Shown: piece by piece, positions 20,825-48,642 of the stretch
How the letters are laid out: every line of letters begins with the position of its first letter
Position numbering within the stretch: the stretch's first letter is position 1
Source: Protula sp. h YS-2021
Lineage: Eukaryota; Annelida; Polychaeta; Sabellida; Serpulidae
Length of the DNA: 64,000 nucleotides
Direction: 5' to 3'
Assembly: GCA_949752745.1 (NCBI GenBank)
Contig: OX457028.1
Span: 23,865,927-23,929,926 of the forward strand
The notes under the pieces: model-generated
The model's database searches: none
Told to the model about the DNA's origin: nothing
Seen by the model: only the letters and a program-made list of their open reading frames with translations
Position numbers and translations under genes: made by a program

Positions 20825-21109
20825 TTATAGCAGTGCTGCTAGTACGTTTTTTTTTAAAGTATATTTTCACCGAAAAAAAGTATTCAAAAGTTGAAAAAAA
20901 GTATTAAAAAAGTATGCAATAAAACGCATTACTAGCTTTATGAAAGTAGTTTAAGTTTAACTTATTGAGTAAAAATACTTATTCCTTCGACACAATCTTG
21001 TTTTGTCCGAGTCAAATTTTTCTGAAGCAACATCTGGTTGGTCCAGTCCGTGGTTTTGTCCCCAAGCAGGTGAGCTCAGCCAGAGCGCATGTTTATTTGA
21101 CTTGTTGAT

Positions 21110-21848
21110 GTGCGGTTCTTCTATGGTTCTTCTATTTGCATTTCGGACCAGTGCACGTGTTTATTTAACTTGCGTCGATGCCCGGTTCGCATTTCGGACC
21201 AGTTCGCATTTCGGACCAGTGGACATGTCTATTCAACTTGCGTTGATGAGCGGTTCGCATTTCGAACTAGTGCGAATGATTACTTGTGTTGATGCGCGGT
21301 TTGCATTTCGGACCAATGCGCATGTTTATTTAACTTGCGTTGATGCGCAGTTCTTATTTCAGACCACTGCGCATGTTTATTTAACTTGCGATGATGCGCA
21401 GTTCTTATTTTTGACCAGTGCGTATGTTGGTTACGGTTGCGTTGATTAGAGGTTCACACACGTTTATTTAACTTGCGTTGATGTGCGGTTCGCATTTCGA
21501 ACCACTGCACATGTTTATTTAACTTGCGTTGATGTGCGGTTCGCATTTCGGGCCACTGCGCATGTTTATTTAATTTGCGTTGACGCGCGGTGCTTATTTT
21601 GGACCAGTGCCTATATTTACTTGAATTCCGTCGATATCCGGTTCTTATTTCGGACTAGTGCGCATGTTTATTCAACTTGCGTCGATGCCCGGCTATTATT
21701 TCGGACCAGTGCGCATATTTATTTAACTTGCGTTGCTACGCGGTTCGCATTTCGGACCGCTGCGCATGTTTATATACCTTGCGTCCATGCGCAGTTGTTA
21801 TTTCGGACTAGTGCGCAAGTTCATTTAACATGCGTCGATGCGCTGTAG
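21110..21848 (+). repeat. 51-bp minisatellite with open reading frame
   Basis: About 14 diverged units of the type TTCGCATTTCGGACCAGTGC, then GCATGTTTATTTAACTTGCG and TTGATG. Because the period is 51 bp, one frame reads a 17-residue repeat (RFAFRTTAHVYLTCVDV and variants) from about 21110 to 21848, with a single stop at 21447-21449. I regard it as a satellite that happens to stay open, not an established gene. Confidence 0.8.
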
Positions 21849-21889
21849 GAGGAGATTCATTTTATTTTATTTTTTTTTATAATTCCGAA

Positions 21890-23105
21890 AAAAATTCAAA
21901 AATTTTCCATTTCACTCCAAAAGCACAAGACGTGTGCATGGCCCCTAGAGACAGCTCATACCAAAAATAAATGACATCTGATAAACACTGTAGGACGAAA
22001 TGCACCTTGAATCTTTTTCTTCAAACATTTTCTGATCGAACCAAAAAGCACACGTCGTATTCCCGAACGCCTAAAGCATACCTCTCACCTAAAATAAATG
22101 ATATCGGATCAAAACTGTAGGAGAAGATGCATTAGGTATTTTCTTCAAAAATTCGACCAAAAATTAAAAATTCCCAAATTGAGTCAAAAAGCACTAGCCG
22201 TATGCGTGACCCATCTAGAGATGCCTCACAAAAAATAAATGAAATTCGATAAAACTGTAGGGGGAAATGCATTTTGAGGTTCGTATGCATGACCCACCTA
22301 AGAGGCCTCATACCATAAATAAATGAAATCGGATAAAAAATACAGGAGGAAGGGCATTTTGAAGCTTTTTTTCTTCAAAAATTCCCCCAAAACACCACAA
22401 TTGTCCGATCCACTACAAAAGCGCAAATCATATGCATGACCCATCTAGGATGTTTCATACCAAAAATAAATGAAATCGGATAAAAACTGTAGGGCGAAAT
22501 GCATTTTGAAGTTTTTTCTTCAAAAATTCACCAAAAACACAAAAAATGTCCGACCGATTAAAAAAGCACAAGCCGTATGCATGATCCCTTAAGGGTGCCT
22601 CATACCAAAAATGAACGACATCGGATTAAAAATGCAGGTGGAGATACATTTTATAATTTTTTCTTCAAAAATTCTCCTAAAAATTAAAAAATTATCCGAT
22701 CGACTAAAAAGCTCAAGCTGTACTCACGATCCTTTCGGGAAACCTCAAACCGAAAATAAATGATATCGGTTCAAAAATGTAACAGGAGATGCATTTTGAA
22801 TTACTTTTGAAAATTTTTCTTCAAAAATTCACCAAAAATACAAAAATGGTCCGATCGATTAATAAAGCAAAAGCCGTATGCATGACCCCTCAGGGGTGCG
22901 TCATACAAAAAATGAACGACATCGGATCAAAAATGTAGGAGGAGATACATTTTAAATTTTTTTCTTAAAAAATTTACCAAAAACTAAAAAATTATCCCAT
23001 CGACTAGAAAAGCACAAGCCGTACGCATGACATCATAGGGATGGCTCACATAAAATATAAATCACATCGGATAAGAACTATAGGAGGAGATACATTTGGA
23101 ACAAA
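21890..23105 (+). repeat. about 150-bp diverged tandem repeat, roughly 8 units
   Basis: GCATTTTGAA-type anchors recur near 22350, 22500, 22646, 22793 and 22950, at 147-155 bp spacing. Each unit also has AAAAGCACAAGCCGTATGCA, CCTCATACCAAAAATAAATG and AATCGGATAAAAACTGTAGG. Units are AT-rich and noncoding. Confidence 0.88.
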
Positions 23106-23767
23106 AGTTTAGTAAATAAACAACTACCTAACGAACGAACTAAGGAACGACGTCTGCAAACCGATAGGGAAACTGAGCTTACGTATAACGTAAGCTGGGC
23201 TAAAAAAGAAGTATAATGCTTTTAAAAAGTATATTCTAACAGCACTGCGACGGATTAATAGTAATGCTCTGATGAAAAGATTCTGAGATATCACCCTGAC
23301 AAAAAAGTTTAAAGTGCGACAGACAGACAAACGGACTGACATGTAAGAAACTGAACTCGAAGTGCATACCTAGACATGAACTTTCTTCCTGTGAAGTTTG
23401 GTGAAGCTTCTTTTTTTAAGATTTCGCGCCGACAAAATAATTGCATACCGACGGTTCGACGGGCGGACGTACAGAACAAAGGCAATAGCCTTCTGCCAGT
23501 ATTGTATGAGGGCTCAAAATTTTTAAAAAAGGGAACAGAATTGAAGGAAAAATAACAAAAGAAAAGTTATCAATAGAAAAATCTAAAATAAAAAAACTTT
23601 TTTAAAGCTCACAAAAAAATTAAAATGACATTTATGACATCCAGCAAAAAAAAAGTATGGAAGACGAAAAAAAAAGTAGAAAAAGTATAAAAAAAGTATG
23701 TTTTTGGCGAAATCTAAAAAAAAGTATAATACTTTTAAAAAATTATACTCTAGCGGCACTGTTATAG

Positions 23768-24840
23768 TCTGGAACGAACTTCATGCCAAGAAATGTTAGA
23801 AAATAACAGTTGAAACACCCGGCGCAACAAAGTGTCATGGTGGCACCCCCAACAGAGTCGTCTCCCCCACAACGTGTTCTCAAGGTGTTATCATTTCCTC
23901 AAACGCTGATTGGCTGGGAACTACGTTGCACAGACTCATTAAAACTTGATGAATATTTTACACTCGAAAATTGAAGCGCCCCCTTTTTAGAGTGTATAGT
24001 TTACACAGTGGATTTTGAGTGTCCACATCACCCAAAAAGCAAAATGGGGACATTGCAGATTCGAAATGACGGTACCAAGTTAACACCATACAAATTTTCA
24101 GCGCCCTACAACAGAGGACACGGCACTTTGTCCTCACTTGAAGGTTAGGCTTTCACACGATTTTTGTCCTCTGTTTGCCATTTGGACAAACGCACACACA
24201 CACGCAGAATGTACAAACACTCTACGTCTAATCTTGACCTGGGAGACATAATAAACAAGGTCACATAAGGTCTCCCATGTATGGAACAGCTTGGCAACCT
24301 AACGAAAACGGCTTTGCTGTGAGTGGAGTAAAATCGAGAGCTTGCACTCTGCTCCGCTCCCCCAACCCTACTCCAGTCTGGGTACACTTCTGATTGTATA
24401 TACACAAGTGCAACCACTAAGAAGTCAATGCGTTTTTTTTTACTTCATTTATTAAATACCTTAAAGCAGCTGTACATCTTGAAAAATTGTTATGTTCCCC
24501 AAGTGAAAAAAAAACATGATCATCTCTCACACATGTATAGCATCATTGAACTTTTTTACGCTGATAGTATTGAAATAAAAGTGATAAAAAAATATCGTGA
24601 AGTCGTTTAGGTTGATGACACAGATACGACACGATCAGTTACGGCTGTTCACTGTTCATACGAGAAATGCAGCCAAATCACCGGCCGATGTCACTTTTTG
24701 TCGCCACCTGCTCATAGACGTTTACCAATGAAGGCCCAGTCTAATAGTGTACTCGACACTTCTGGATGGTCAGTCTTGGAACGTTTCAGTTAGGCATGCT
24801 ATAGGTGCACTTGTGCTGACGTCATTAGTAATCCCTGTAT
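23768..24840. other. downstream flank of WDR13, no gene seen
   Basis: No exon recognised. TTTATT at about 24447 (AATAAA on the minus strand) is one possible WDR13 polyadenylation signal, about 0.95 kb past the stop, but others are possible. Confidence 0.4.
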
Positions 24841-24849
24841 TTTTTGTGT

Positions 24850-25385
24850 TGTGGGTGAGTGCTGCTCCTTGTGGTGTGAGTGGGCGCTGCTACTAGCTGT
24901 GCTGCGAGTGCTGCTACTTGCTGTGGTGTGAATGGGTGCTTCTACTTTGCTATGGTATTAGCGGACGCTGCTACTTGCTGTGATGCGAGTGCTGCTTTTT
25001 GCTGTGGTGTGAGTAGGTGCTTCTACTTTGCTGTGGTGTGAGTGGGCGCTGCTACTTGCTGTGGTGTGAGTGGGTGCTTCTACTTTGTTGTGGTGTTAGT
25101 GGGTGCTGCTACTTGTGGTGTAAGTGGGTGCTTCTACTTGTTCTGGTGTGAGTGGATGCTTCTACTTGCTGTGGTGTGGGAGGGGACCTGCTACTTGTGG
25201 TGTGAGTGGGCGCTGCTGCCTGCTGTGGTGTGAGTAGGCGCTTCTACTTGCTGAGGAGTGGGCGTTGCTATTTGTGGTGTAAGTGGGCGCTGCTATTTGC
25301 TGTGGTGTGAGTAAGCGCATCTACTTGCTGTAGTGTGGGTGGGCGCTTCTACTTGCTACTTGTGCTGTGGGTGGATGCTGCCCCT
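24850..25385 (+). repeat. approximately 30-bp minisatellite (GCTGCTACTTGCTGTGGTGTGAGTGG type)
   Basis: Irregular tandem units built from GCTGCTACTTG, CTGTGGTGTGAGTGGG and CGCTTCTACTTG, with length variants, run up to 5 bp before the WDR13 stop codon. If transcribed with WDR13, the array would form its 3' UTR. Confidence 0.88.
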
Positions 25386-25390
25386 AATGA

Positions 25391-40662
<15,272 letters not shown>

Positions 40663-41049
40663 CTACATCGATCATACAGGTTTGGTCTTACAATCACGAT
40701 TTTTTTGTATTTCGCCGAACCACTGCAATTCCGCAGTTACTTTTAGGCGAACGCATTTTCTTGTTATACATATTCATCATTGGGCATTAGGCCAGGTGTC
40801 CTAGTCGATGTTCTTTTACAAAGGAAAGCTTTTGCTGATAGTCGTTCATTTTTTAATCGCTGTATGTTGCATGGTCCGATTTGATTTCTAGTGTCAACCA
40901 ATCAATAAATCGTTTATTTTCCAAATTGTTGTGTTACCAAATAGACTAGTTTCTTTATAATAACTTGATGCACTATTCAACGTTGGACAAAAGTAGATTA
41001 AAGGAAGCTAACAACTGGTTCATATTAATCTACCCATTGCGTAAACAAC

Positions 41050-41965
41050 TGTGAATTGTAATGACTATAATTTAAATGTTCAATTTGGTGATGCAAAAAA
41101 TTCTCGCGTTCACGGTACTATACCTGATACCCAAGCACTGTTCATTATCTATCAATCTTTGTTCGTACCGTATATGTCCTATTGTGTAGAAATATCGGGA
41201 AATACTTATGAAACAAATGTCAAGGAAATCGTATTGTTGCAGAAACGAGCAACTCGTGTTATTTTTGGTGTTGGACGGTATGAACACACGAATAGTTTCT
41301 TCTTCGAGTCGCGTATCCTGAAAATGTATGAAGTAGTTAAATTTAAATCATTAGTAATAATGTTTAAAGCGATATGTCATACCCTTCCTTGTAAGGAAGG
41401 GTCACTTCGAAATCGTTAATAATGACAGAATTACTAGACAACACGGGAATTTTAAACACGTTTACTCGCGAACTACATTAAAAAGTCATTGCGTAAGGAT
41501 TAAGGGTGTACACATGTGGAATTCCTTACCTCCAGAATAGAAAACTGTTCATTCGGAAAGGCTTTTTAAGAAAAAAACTTAAACACTATCTTATTGATAC
41601 TTATGGAAAGACGGAGTAGCTATCTTTTATCACAATGTGGCAACATTTTGCCTGATATATGTTTTTTGAATTATTTCTCTTCTTTCTATGATCGAGTAAT
41701 CTCATATAAAATTTGTGATAAAATATCAGTTGTGTCTTATAACACTCTTCGATTAGTGCAGTTAGCATCATGCAATAATTTCTGAAGTGTATATAACGTT
41801 TAAAATTGTCACTTGAGAAAGGGGCAAGCATTGCCACAAGCGTTTGCTTATAGCTTGTTCCCTTTTCTGACCTCCTTGAATTATAAATTACTAATGTTTG
41901 TTCTCTTAGTAATAACCTCTGGTTTAAGATTCAGAAAATAAACTTTGATTGATTGATTGATTAAA
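41050..41965 (+). mobile_element. LINE 3' fragment with RT C-terminal region and (TTGA)n tail
   Basis: The frame 41051-41419 encodes the RT thumb/C-terminal region seen in CR1/L2/Jockey-like LINEs: LFIIYQSLFVPYMSYC, EIVLLQKRATRVIFG and KMYEVVKFKSLVIMFKA. It then breaks into further frames (HMWNSLPPE, LFKKKLKHYL). The end is AATAAACTTTGATTGATTGATTGATT at about 41937-41965, so the 3' tail is a TTGA repeat as in the LINE at 8593-9411. It is strongly 5'-truncated and frame-broken. Confidence 0.85.
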
Positions 41966-42013
41966 TATACTTCAGCAAGTAATCATTTCGTAAAAGATTA
42001 GGCATTCAATTTA

Positions 42014-42171
42014 TGTAATATTATTGATAGTGTTACAATTATCCACCCTTGGGTATTGTTTACTGAATATGTTCTATCTGATCATGTGACCAGGAGACGT
42101 AATAACCGAGATGGCTTGGATCTAAATAAAGATTTCAACATAAACTAGTCACATCATTCAATATCACAACA
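42014..42171 (+). repeat. gypsy 5' LTR (second copy)
   Basis: 158 bp, TGTAATATTATT to CACAACA, about 88-90% similar to the LTR at 8059 by eye. Primer-binding site TGGTGGCAGCGGTGACC begins at 42172. Confidence 0.9.
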
Positions 42172-42266
42172 TGGTGGCAGCGGTGACCACGCTGAAAGAG
42201 ATATGTAGGATCAGTGATTCAGCTCACTTGCAAATTTAGTGCACTCAACGCCAAAGACAGAAGACA

Positions 42267-44625
42267 TGGCAACAAATGCAATTCCCGTCCCTCAAACGTT
42301 CGATTTCAAGAAGCCAGAGGAGTGGGGCCGATGGCATTCTCGTTTTGAGCGGTATCTGGCTACTGCCAAAATAACTGAAGATGAAGAAAAGGTAAACATC
42401 CTAGTGTAATGCATGAGTATCGAAGCGGAAGACATTTTAACCAGTTTTCAGTTATCCAGCTATGAGATGAAATTGTACCAGACAGTGAAAAACAGATTTG
42501 AATCTCACTTCAGTGGGAAGATAAACCTGGTGTTTGACCGTGTCAGATTTAGTTATCGTTGTCAAGGCATTGATGAAATGATAGACAACTTCATAAAAGA
42601 CTTGTGGATCCAGATTCAAAAGTGTCATTATGGCACCATTAAAGAAGAACAGTTACGTGATCACATTGCTGCTGGAATCAGAGAAAGAAGGTTAACAGAA
42701 CAGTTGCAGAGTGAGAAAGATCTGAAACTTCAAGACAAGGCATGAACAACCATTCCACAGGGACTCAAAGACACAAAAACCAGTAAAAACCAATCACCAA
42801 TCGCGTGCAGCACCAAAAACAACCGCCATGCCACTGGTGTGGTAAAATCAAACATTCCAAACAAGACTGTCCCGCGAAATATTCTACTTGCAACTTCTGC
42901 AAGAAAAAGGGGCACTGGGCGGTTGTCTGCAGAACCCAGCAACAGAAACGCATTCACGAAGTGAGGGATGAAGACCACTTTCAGGACATCGACCCAGTTC
43001 CATTCCATGTACAGGGCAATGGAGAGCAGTTCTTCGGGGCTCTTCATATCAAGGACAGTGACGATAAGTTTATGCGAGATGTAACGGTAAATCAACATCC
43101 GGCTTTGTTCAAAATAGACACCAGAGCTAAACAGATTCCCCTGGAACTTGCAGAAAGGTTCAGATAGGTGCAAATTTGAGCCCTTACAAGTACTTGGTCG
43201 GTTCAATGCGCGATGTGTCACTAAATCAAACAAGGCTTGTTCAGAAAATTTTTATGTCGTCAAAAATTTGGCCACACCCTTATTTGGCAAATCTGCAACC
43301 AGTAAATTGCAACTTGTCAGCATTGCGAGTACAATAACTTCATCCGATTTTAAACAAAATGTCCTGGAAAAGTTCCCAAAATTATTTTCAGGATTAGGGA
43401 TGGTAAAAGATTTTGAGTACAAAATACAAATCGAACCGGATGCGGAGCCATTTGCAATAAATACACCAAGAAGGGTTGCTCATCCATTGTTGCCCAAGGT
43501 TAAAACAGCGTTAGATGACATGGTACAGCAAGGGGTAATTCGACGTCTCGAACCAAATGAGACTTCACCCTGGTGCGCTGGGATGGTGGTGGTTCCAAAA
43601 CCAAAAACGGGAGAAGTATGCATTTGCGTCGATTTAACTCAACCAAACAAGTACGTAATACGTACCAGATATCAACTTCCCACAGTCGAATCAACACTCG
43701 CTAAGTTACAGGAGGCAAACATATTCACAAAACTTGACGCAAATAGCTCCTTTTATCAGATCAAACTTGCAGAGGAATCGCAGGGGCTAACTGAATTCAT
43801 CACACCATTTGGAAGATATGGCTTTTTACGCCTTCCATTTGGTATTTCGAGTGGGTCAGAGGTATTCAAGGAGGTTATACACGATATTGTTGGACAACAA
43901 CCACATGTCAATATTCAAATTGATGATATATAGGTGGACAGCAAAGACATTGCGTCACACCAACAAGCCCTATTTCCGGTTTGGAGAAGTTACAAAATGT
44001 CGGAATCACTCTAAACCCAAGCAAGTGTGAATTCCGCAACACAGAGGTAAGTTTCGTAGGGCATAAAGTTGGTCCCAGTGGTATTTTGCCAGATGACAGC
44101 AAGATAAAGGCTATCACACACATGCTAGCACCAACAAATATAACAGAGCTACGTCGTTTTTTTAGGAATGGCAAACCAGTTAGGTAAGTTTATCCCAGAT
44201 CTCGCCAACATGACACAGCCCTGCGTGAAAAAGGAAAATGACTGGTCATGGGGTAAACAACAACAAATAGCTCTGGAGAAAATCAAAGAAGAACTCAGTT
44301 CTCCAAACACTCTGAAGACATACAGTGTCAAACACGAAACAAGCATTATGGCTGACAGCTCATCATTTGGGCTAGGTGCAGTTCTTCTGCAAAAAGAGCC
44401 AACTACAGGTGAATTTAGACTTGTCTCATACGCGAGTAGAAGTCTAACAGACTGTGAGCGACGGTATGCACAAATTGAAAAAGAGGCTTTGGCCTTGACC
44501 TGGGGTTGTGAAAAATTTGCTGAGTATGTCTTAAGATTAGATTTCACGTTAGTCACTGACCATAAGCCGTTGGTGCCTATACTTGCCAAAAAGAAGCTCG
44601 ACGAAATGCCGCCTAGGATACTCAG
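42267..44625 (+). pseudogene. gypsy gag-pol remnant
   Basis: ATG at about 42267 (MATNAIPVPQTFDFKKPEEW), then TAA after NILV at about 42407. Pieces in different frames give gag (42413-42745), CCHC knuckles (CHWCGKIKHSKQDC, CNFCKKKGHWAVVC, within 42805-43167), a protease again reading KIDTRAK, RT (43148-43933, with FTKLDANSSF, FGRYGFLRLPFGISSG and IQIDDI) and RNase H (44168-44668). A TAG follows the RT catalytic box. The RT motifs are better preserved than in the element at 8059. Confidence 0.88.
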
Positions 44626-44629
44626 AGCG

Positions 44630-45475
44630 TGGTTGACTTGTAATCATCATATACCGAGGAATCGGTAGTGGTACGACGAACAATTCCGAATGCCGCTTCT
44701 TTTAGCTAGAATTTGGATGAAGAGTAATCTGTAACCTACACAAGGAAGAGGACATAAAATTGGTCAAAGTAGATTAAAATTGTGACAACAAAATGTTACA
44801 TTCCAACTCTACTGAATTAGGCAAACTTTTCGACTCACATAGTCTGTATTTTGCGATACTTGACATGTGAAAATGTGGCATGTAATCCAAACATATAGTC
44901 TGTACAACAGACATTAAGAAAAACAAGTTAACAAGGTTCCCAGATGCGGTTGCCAAGTATGCCAAAGTGATCAGGAAATGATTCTGAGTAATTTTCAAAT
45001 TTACACCTCCTTTAGTGTCTGAAATGCTCACTGCCCATAAAATAAGTCACTATGGCCTAATGAAAATTGATTTCAGCCATGGAAGATGTTCTTTTCATTT
45101 ATTAATTTGCATTTACTGTAACTATTCATTCCCCTTCGCACCCTTTCTACAAGATGATTAAGTCTGTGTGATTCTGTGTCATCCTCTGTCCTAAGAAGAT
45201 AGTTTGTCCGCTGGAACTAGAATATGCTAAGAGCAATAACATACAGAAGCGAGTTTCAAGTACTAAAAAGCTCAATGCACAATTCCAAACGACAGTTGTA
45301 CTTACGCCTATAAGGCTAATCGCACTCCCCTCGTTTTAACTACTAGGAGGTCCGGGGGAAAGTGACAGGCAAAAGAATGTCCTAAATAAAAAATAAATCC
45401 TTTGAGACAGTATTAGAAGAATTTGCGGGGCAATGAAATACGTATAGTCACTCGTGGGTAACACTTGACTGGTTC
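44630..45475. other. no gene seen
   Basis: Unremarkable AT-rich sequence between the gypsy remnant and the start of the Rac-locus duplicate. Confidence 0.5.
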
Positions 45476-45649
45476 TTTTTTCCTTAACGCTTAACTTCTG
45501 CAACTGAATTTTCAGGTTGATAGTGGACTGCTGTTTTGCATTCATCAGTACGTCAAAAACAAATCTTGATAGTTATTATCCTTGAGTCTGGGTAACGTCC
45601 CCAGTTTATTATAAATTAATACCTAACGCTGGATTTGATTACATTTCAG

Positions 45650-45721
45650 AGTTGCAGGTAAAACATGCCTTCTCATCTGCTATCCAACAAACGCATTTCA
45701 TAGAGAGCACATCCAAACTGT
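45650..45721 (+). pseudogene. Rac exon 2 remnant
   Basis: 72 bp, the same length as the real exon 2. It reads VAGKTCLLICYPTNAFHRE, with the P-loop GKT kept but many changes (SYTT to CYPT, PGEYIP to HREHIQ). The donor is mutated from GTAAGT to ATAAGT. The acceptor ATTTCAG is preserved. Confidence 0.9.
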
Positions 45722-47139
45722 ATAAGTAACTAAATTAGTTTTTCGTGTAAGAAAAATAAGGCTTAGGATTTGGAATCTCTGAATCAATTCATAACGTTTC
45801 ATTTCTACGAGATACATTCAACGATAGCACATTATTTCCGCATTAACAGTTTCAAGAAACTTTTTGTAGGAGTTATATATTTTAATATAGACGTTGTGGT
45901 TTAATTAGGAATGGTCATTAATACATGTGCATAAATGTGCATAAATGAAAAGCCTATATTAATGTGTATGTTACACATTTTTGATTGAATTATTTTGAAA
46001 TCTGTCCTTGTGGATCTGGCATGTGTGCTTCGTACTGGAACTCATTGACCTGAATTTGGAAGAGCCGTTTCTACTATGGTTTAGAGGTTCTTAGCAGGCC
46101 ATTGTTGATAGTTTACACATAGAAACAAAAGCATTTAAGTTCATTCCCATGTAAAATACACGCATATAATGCGTGAAAATTTCCACTTAGTAAATGCTTG
46201 GGAAAATATTGTGCACAGTCTGGCAATATGGGCTTATTACTACAGACCGGAAACAGCCGCCATTGAGCGATAATATATTTATTTTTTGCTAAATTCTGCA
46301 TATTTTGGTGGAGGGCTGCCTTTTTTCTAAGTATAATAGAAAGTTAGACATGGAAATACCAATTTCACTAAAATTTTTATGCTTAAAATTTTTTTAAGGA
46401 GTGCTTTATAACTGCAGTATAGCTATGAAGGTCCATGTCTCTGTATTCGATGGAGTTACCGTGTATGCCCAGGGTGGGTTGTTCCTTTCAAATTCCATGC
46501 TTAATATGCGTGGAAATTTCCACATATAAAATCCATGGAAATATAGGCGTATAAAATGCATGGGTTCACATGCGCATAATACACATCGGAAAGAGTCTCA
46601 AACTCTACTAAATCCAACGTAACTACATGGAAATTTCCCTACAAAACACACATTATTTATGCGTGGGTACGTGGGAATACCCACGTATATTATGCATAGT
46701 CCCGATGTGGGACTGCTATCTGGGTAACCAGGTTTGGGCTGTCATTTTGGTATTTGAAAACTGGCCAAATTGACCAAAAAAGGAAGAAAGATGACATTGA
46801 TCAATCATCATTGACAAAATTCTTGAAAATAAACTGCCTGTCACTTTTGTGTATGCTCCAAAGACCAACGGTGTATATATGCACTAGTTGTTCTGTGCAA
46901 AGGGGTGTGTATTGTAATTGTTCAGGAGGTTTTGTTTTGACAGGTGTTGATTCCATTTGTTTTCGTTTAGCAGAAGTCATGCCATTTAGCGATTGCCCTG
47001 AGTAGGAATCTTGTGAAGTCGTTAAAAATGCAAGACTGGATTTTCGCTGGTTTTCTTAAATGACAAAAGGGTTGGTTATCTTTTTTGTTATCGTAGAGGC
47101 TGACTTCATTGCTTTAGTATTAAGTAGGGCTCGCACTTT

Positions 47140-47340
47140 CACCGAAATTTTTGGTTCGGTGCTGGCATTTTTTCGGTCGGGGCTCGCGGTGCCCGATATT
47201 TTCTACATGAAAAGCACTTTCACAACCTATAACCTCGGTGCAACAGTATATCCTACCGCTCTATGTACCCTCCCTCCCCACCTGACTGCCATCATTAATG
47301 TTCTCCTGTGTGATATTCACTTCAGTTTTCCGTCGTAAAT
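47140..47340 (+). repeat. repeat module, copy 1 (GCTTCGGTGCTCGCATTTTT type)
   Basis: TTTCGGTCGGGGCTCGCGGT then CCCTCACGAAAAGCCCTT-like sequence and GTGTAGCAGTATATCCTACC. Two more copies lie at 47650-47850 and 51895-52030, and a short relic near 48480-48550. Confidence 0.75.
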
Positions 47341-47649
47341 TTTTTTTTCAATTTTAGCACAGGTGACCATAGGCCACATGACCTACACACATAGTGAGGA
47401 GCGTCTGTCCGTCCATCTGTGAACATTTGTTTATTTGTTTTTTTTTTGTTTTTTTGTTTTTTGTTTTTGCTTTTTTGTTTTTGTTTTTATTTTTGCTATT
47501 TTACACATTCTGATAATTGAACAAATTCAAGCTGAAGAAGAAAGATGACGTTGATCAATCAACATTGACAAATTTTTGAGAAAAAAAAACTGCCGGACAC
47601 TTTTGTCCACACGGATTTCCTTGAAAAATTGCCTTATTGCTAAACAGGA

Positions 47650-47850
47650 TTTGTTATTTTGCCGAAATTTTCGCTTCGGTGCTCGCATTCTTTTGTCAGG
47701 TCGGGGCTCGCGGAGCCTGTATTTCCCTCACGAAAAGCCCTTCCGCACCGTCTATCCTCGGTGTAGCAGTATATCCTACCGGGCCATACGCCCCCTCCCC
47801 ATCTGGCTCTCCCCAGTAATGTTATCCGGTGACATTCACTTTAGTTTTCG
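47650..47850 (+). repeat. repeat module, copy 2
   Basis: Closest to the copy at 51895-52030 in the intact Rac intron. It lies within the pseudogene half of the tandem duplication, next to its sister copy at 47140-47340. Confidence 0.75.
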
Positions 47851-48594
47851 GTCGTAAAAAATCTTCCTTTCATTTTTTGGTAAAAGACGTCTATCTGTCC
47901 ATCCGTCTTCTGTGAACTTTTGTTTTTTTAGCTACACACCATAAACATAATGAAGATGGCTGAGATAGTTGAATGTTGCCGTTGGCGCAATGAACAAACT
48001 AGAATTTGCAGCCCAGAACGAAAATGTTGTGAAGAATATGTAAACTGTTTATTAATAGTATTCAAATTTTCACCAACTGTCTGCCGTATTTTGATAGGAT
48101 CGCAGTGTCAGTTCCTGTTTTGCTACTCTGACGCCACATGCGCGCCTTCACTTGACGCCTTGTTTTTTTTTCTCTAAGAAAGCCCATTCAGTCACGACAG
48201 TGACTAGCACTTTTTCAAACCGATATTTTGGGACAAAAGTAAACAACCAGTGAACAGCATTTTTACAAAGGTATGTTAGTCAGAAAGGTAATGGTTAATT
48301 CCTGCTTGTCAGTGCATACATTCACAAAATAGGCTAACTACAGTTTCCATCTCCACCCCTTCTTTAATGATCGAGGGCATGGTAACATAAGCAAGAGTCT
48401 TGTCGTTACTAAACATATACCGTGTAGTTTTTTTTTAGGAAACTCAAATGGGATAAAAAAAAAATAACCAAACGACTTGGAAGTTTCGGTTCGGGGCTCG
48501 ATGCCTTTTGTCGGGGACCGTTCGGTCGAGACTCAATTGTGAACGCTACTATTAAGTACCACAATCGAGATTTAGTTTCTTTTCCTTATTACAG

Positions 48595-48642
48595 GATGTC
48601 TTTCTGATATGTTTTTATTCATTTGAAAACGCACGAGAAAAA
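48595..48642 (+). pseudogene. Rac exon 4 remnant
   Basis: DVFLICF then a 15-bp-scale deletion into SFEN and AREK. The acceptor TTACAG is preserved. The donor is ATAAGT where the real exon has GTAAGC. Confidence 0.85.

Larger units (their letters stand above)
20831..23761. mobile_element. candidate TIR-bounded DNA element filled with tandem repeats
   Basis: The left end CAGTGCTGCTAG (20831) and right end CTAGCGGCACTG (to 23761) are inverted, with one mismatch in 12. Beyond them, both ends carry AAAGTAT/ATACTTT-rich sequence in opposite orientation. TTATAG flanks both sides (20825-20830 and 23762-23767), a possible 6-bp target duplication. A second end-like sequence (CTAACAGCACTG, ending about 23251) lies inside. 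No transposase is visible. The interior is two satellite arrays. The superfamily is unassigned. Confidence 0.5.
42014..44625 (+). mobile_element. second gypsy copy of the same family, 3'-truncated and decayed
   Basis: Same layout as the element at 8059: LTR, primer-binding site, gag, knuckles, protease, RT, RNase H. It ends near 44625, right after DEMPPRIL (RNase H end). The integrase and 3' LTR are absent. Multiple frameshifts, internal stops and a deletion of about 90 bp near 42738 (between gag and knuckles) are present. It lacks the LINE insertion, which confirms the original gag sequence at the LINE target site. Confidence 0.92.
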
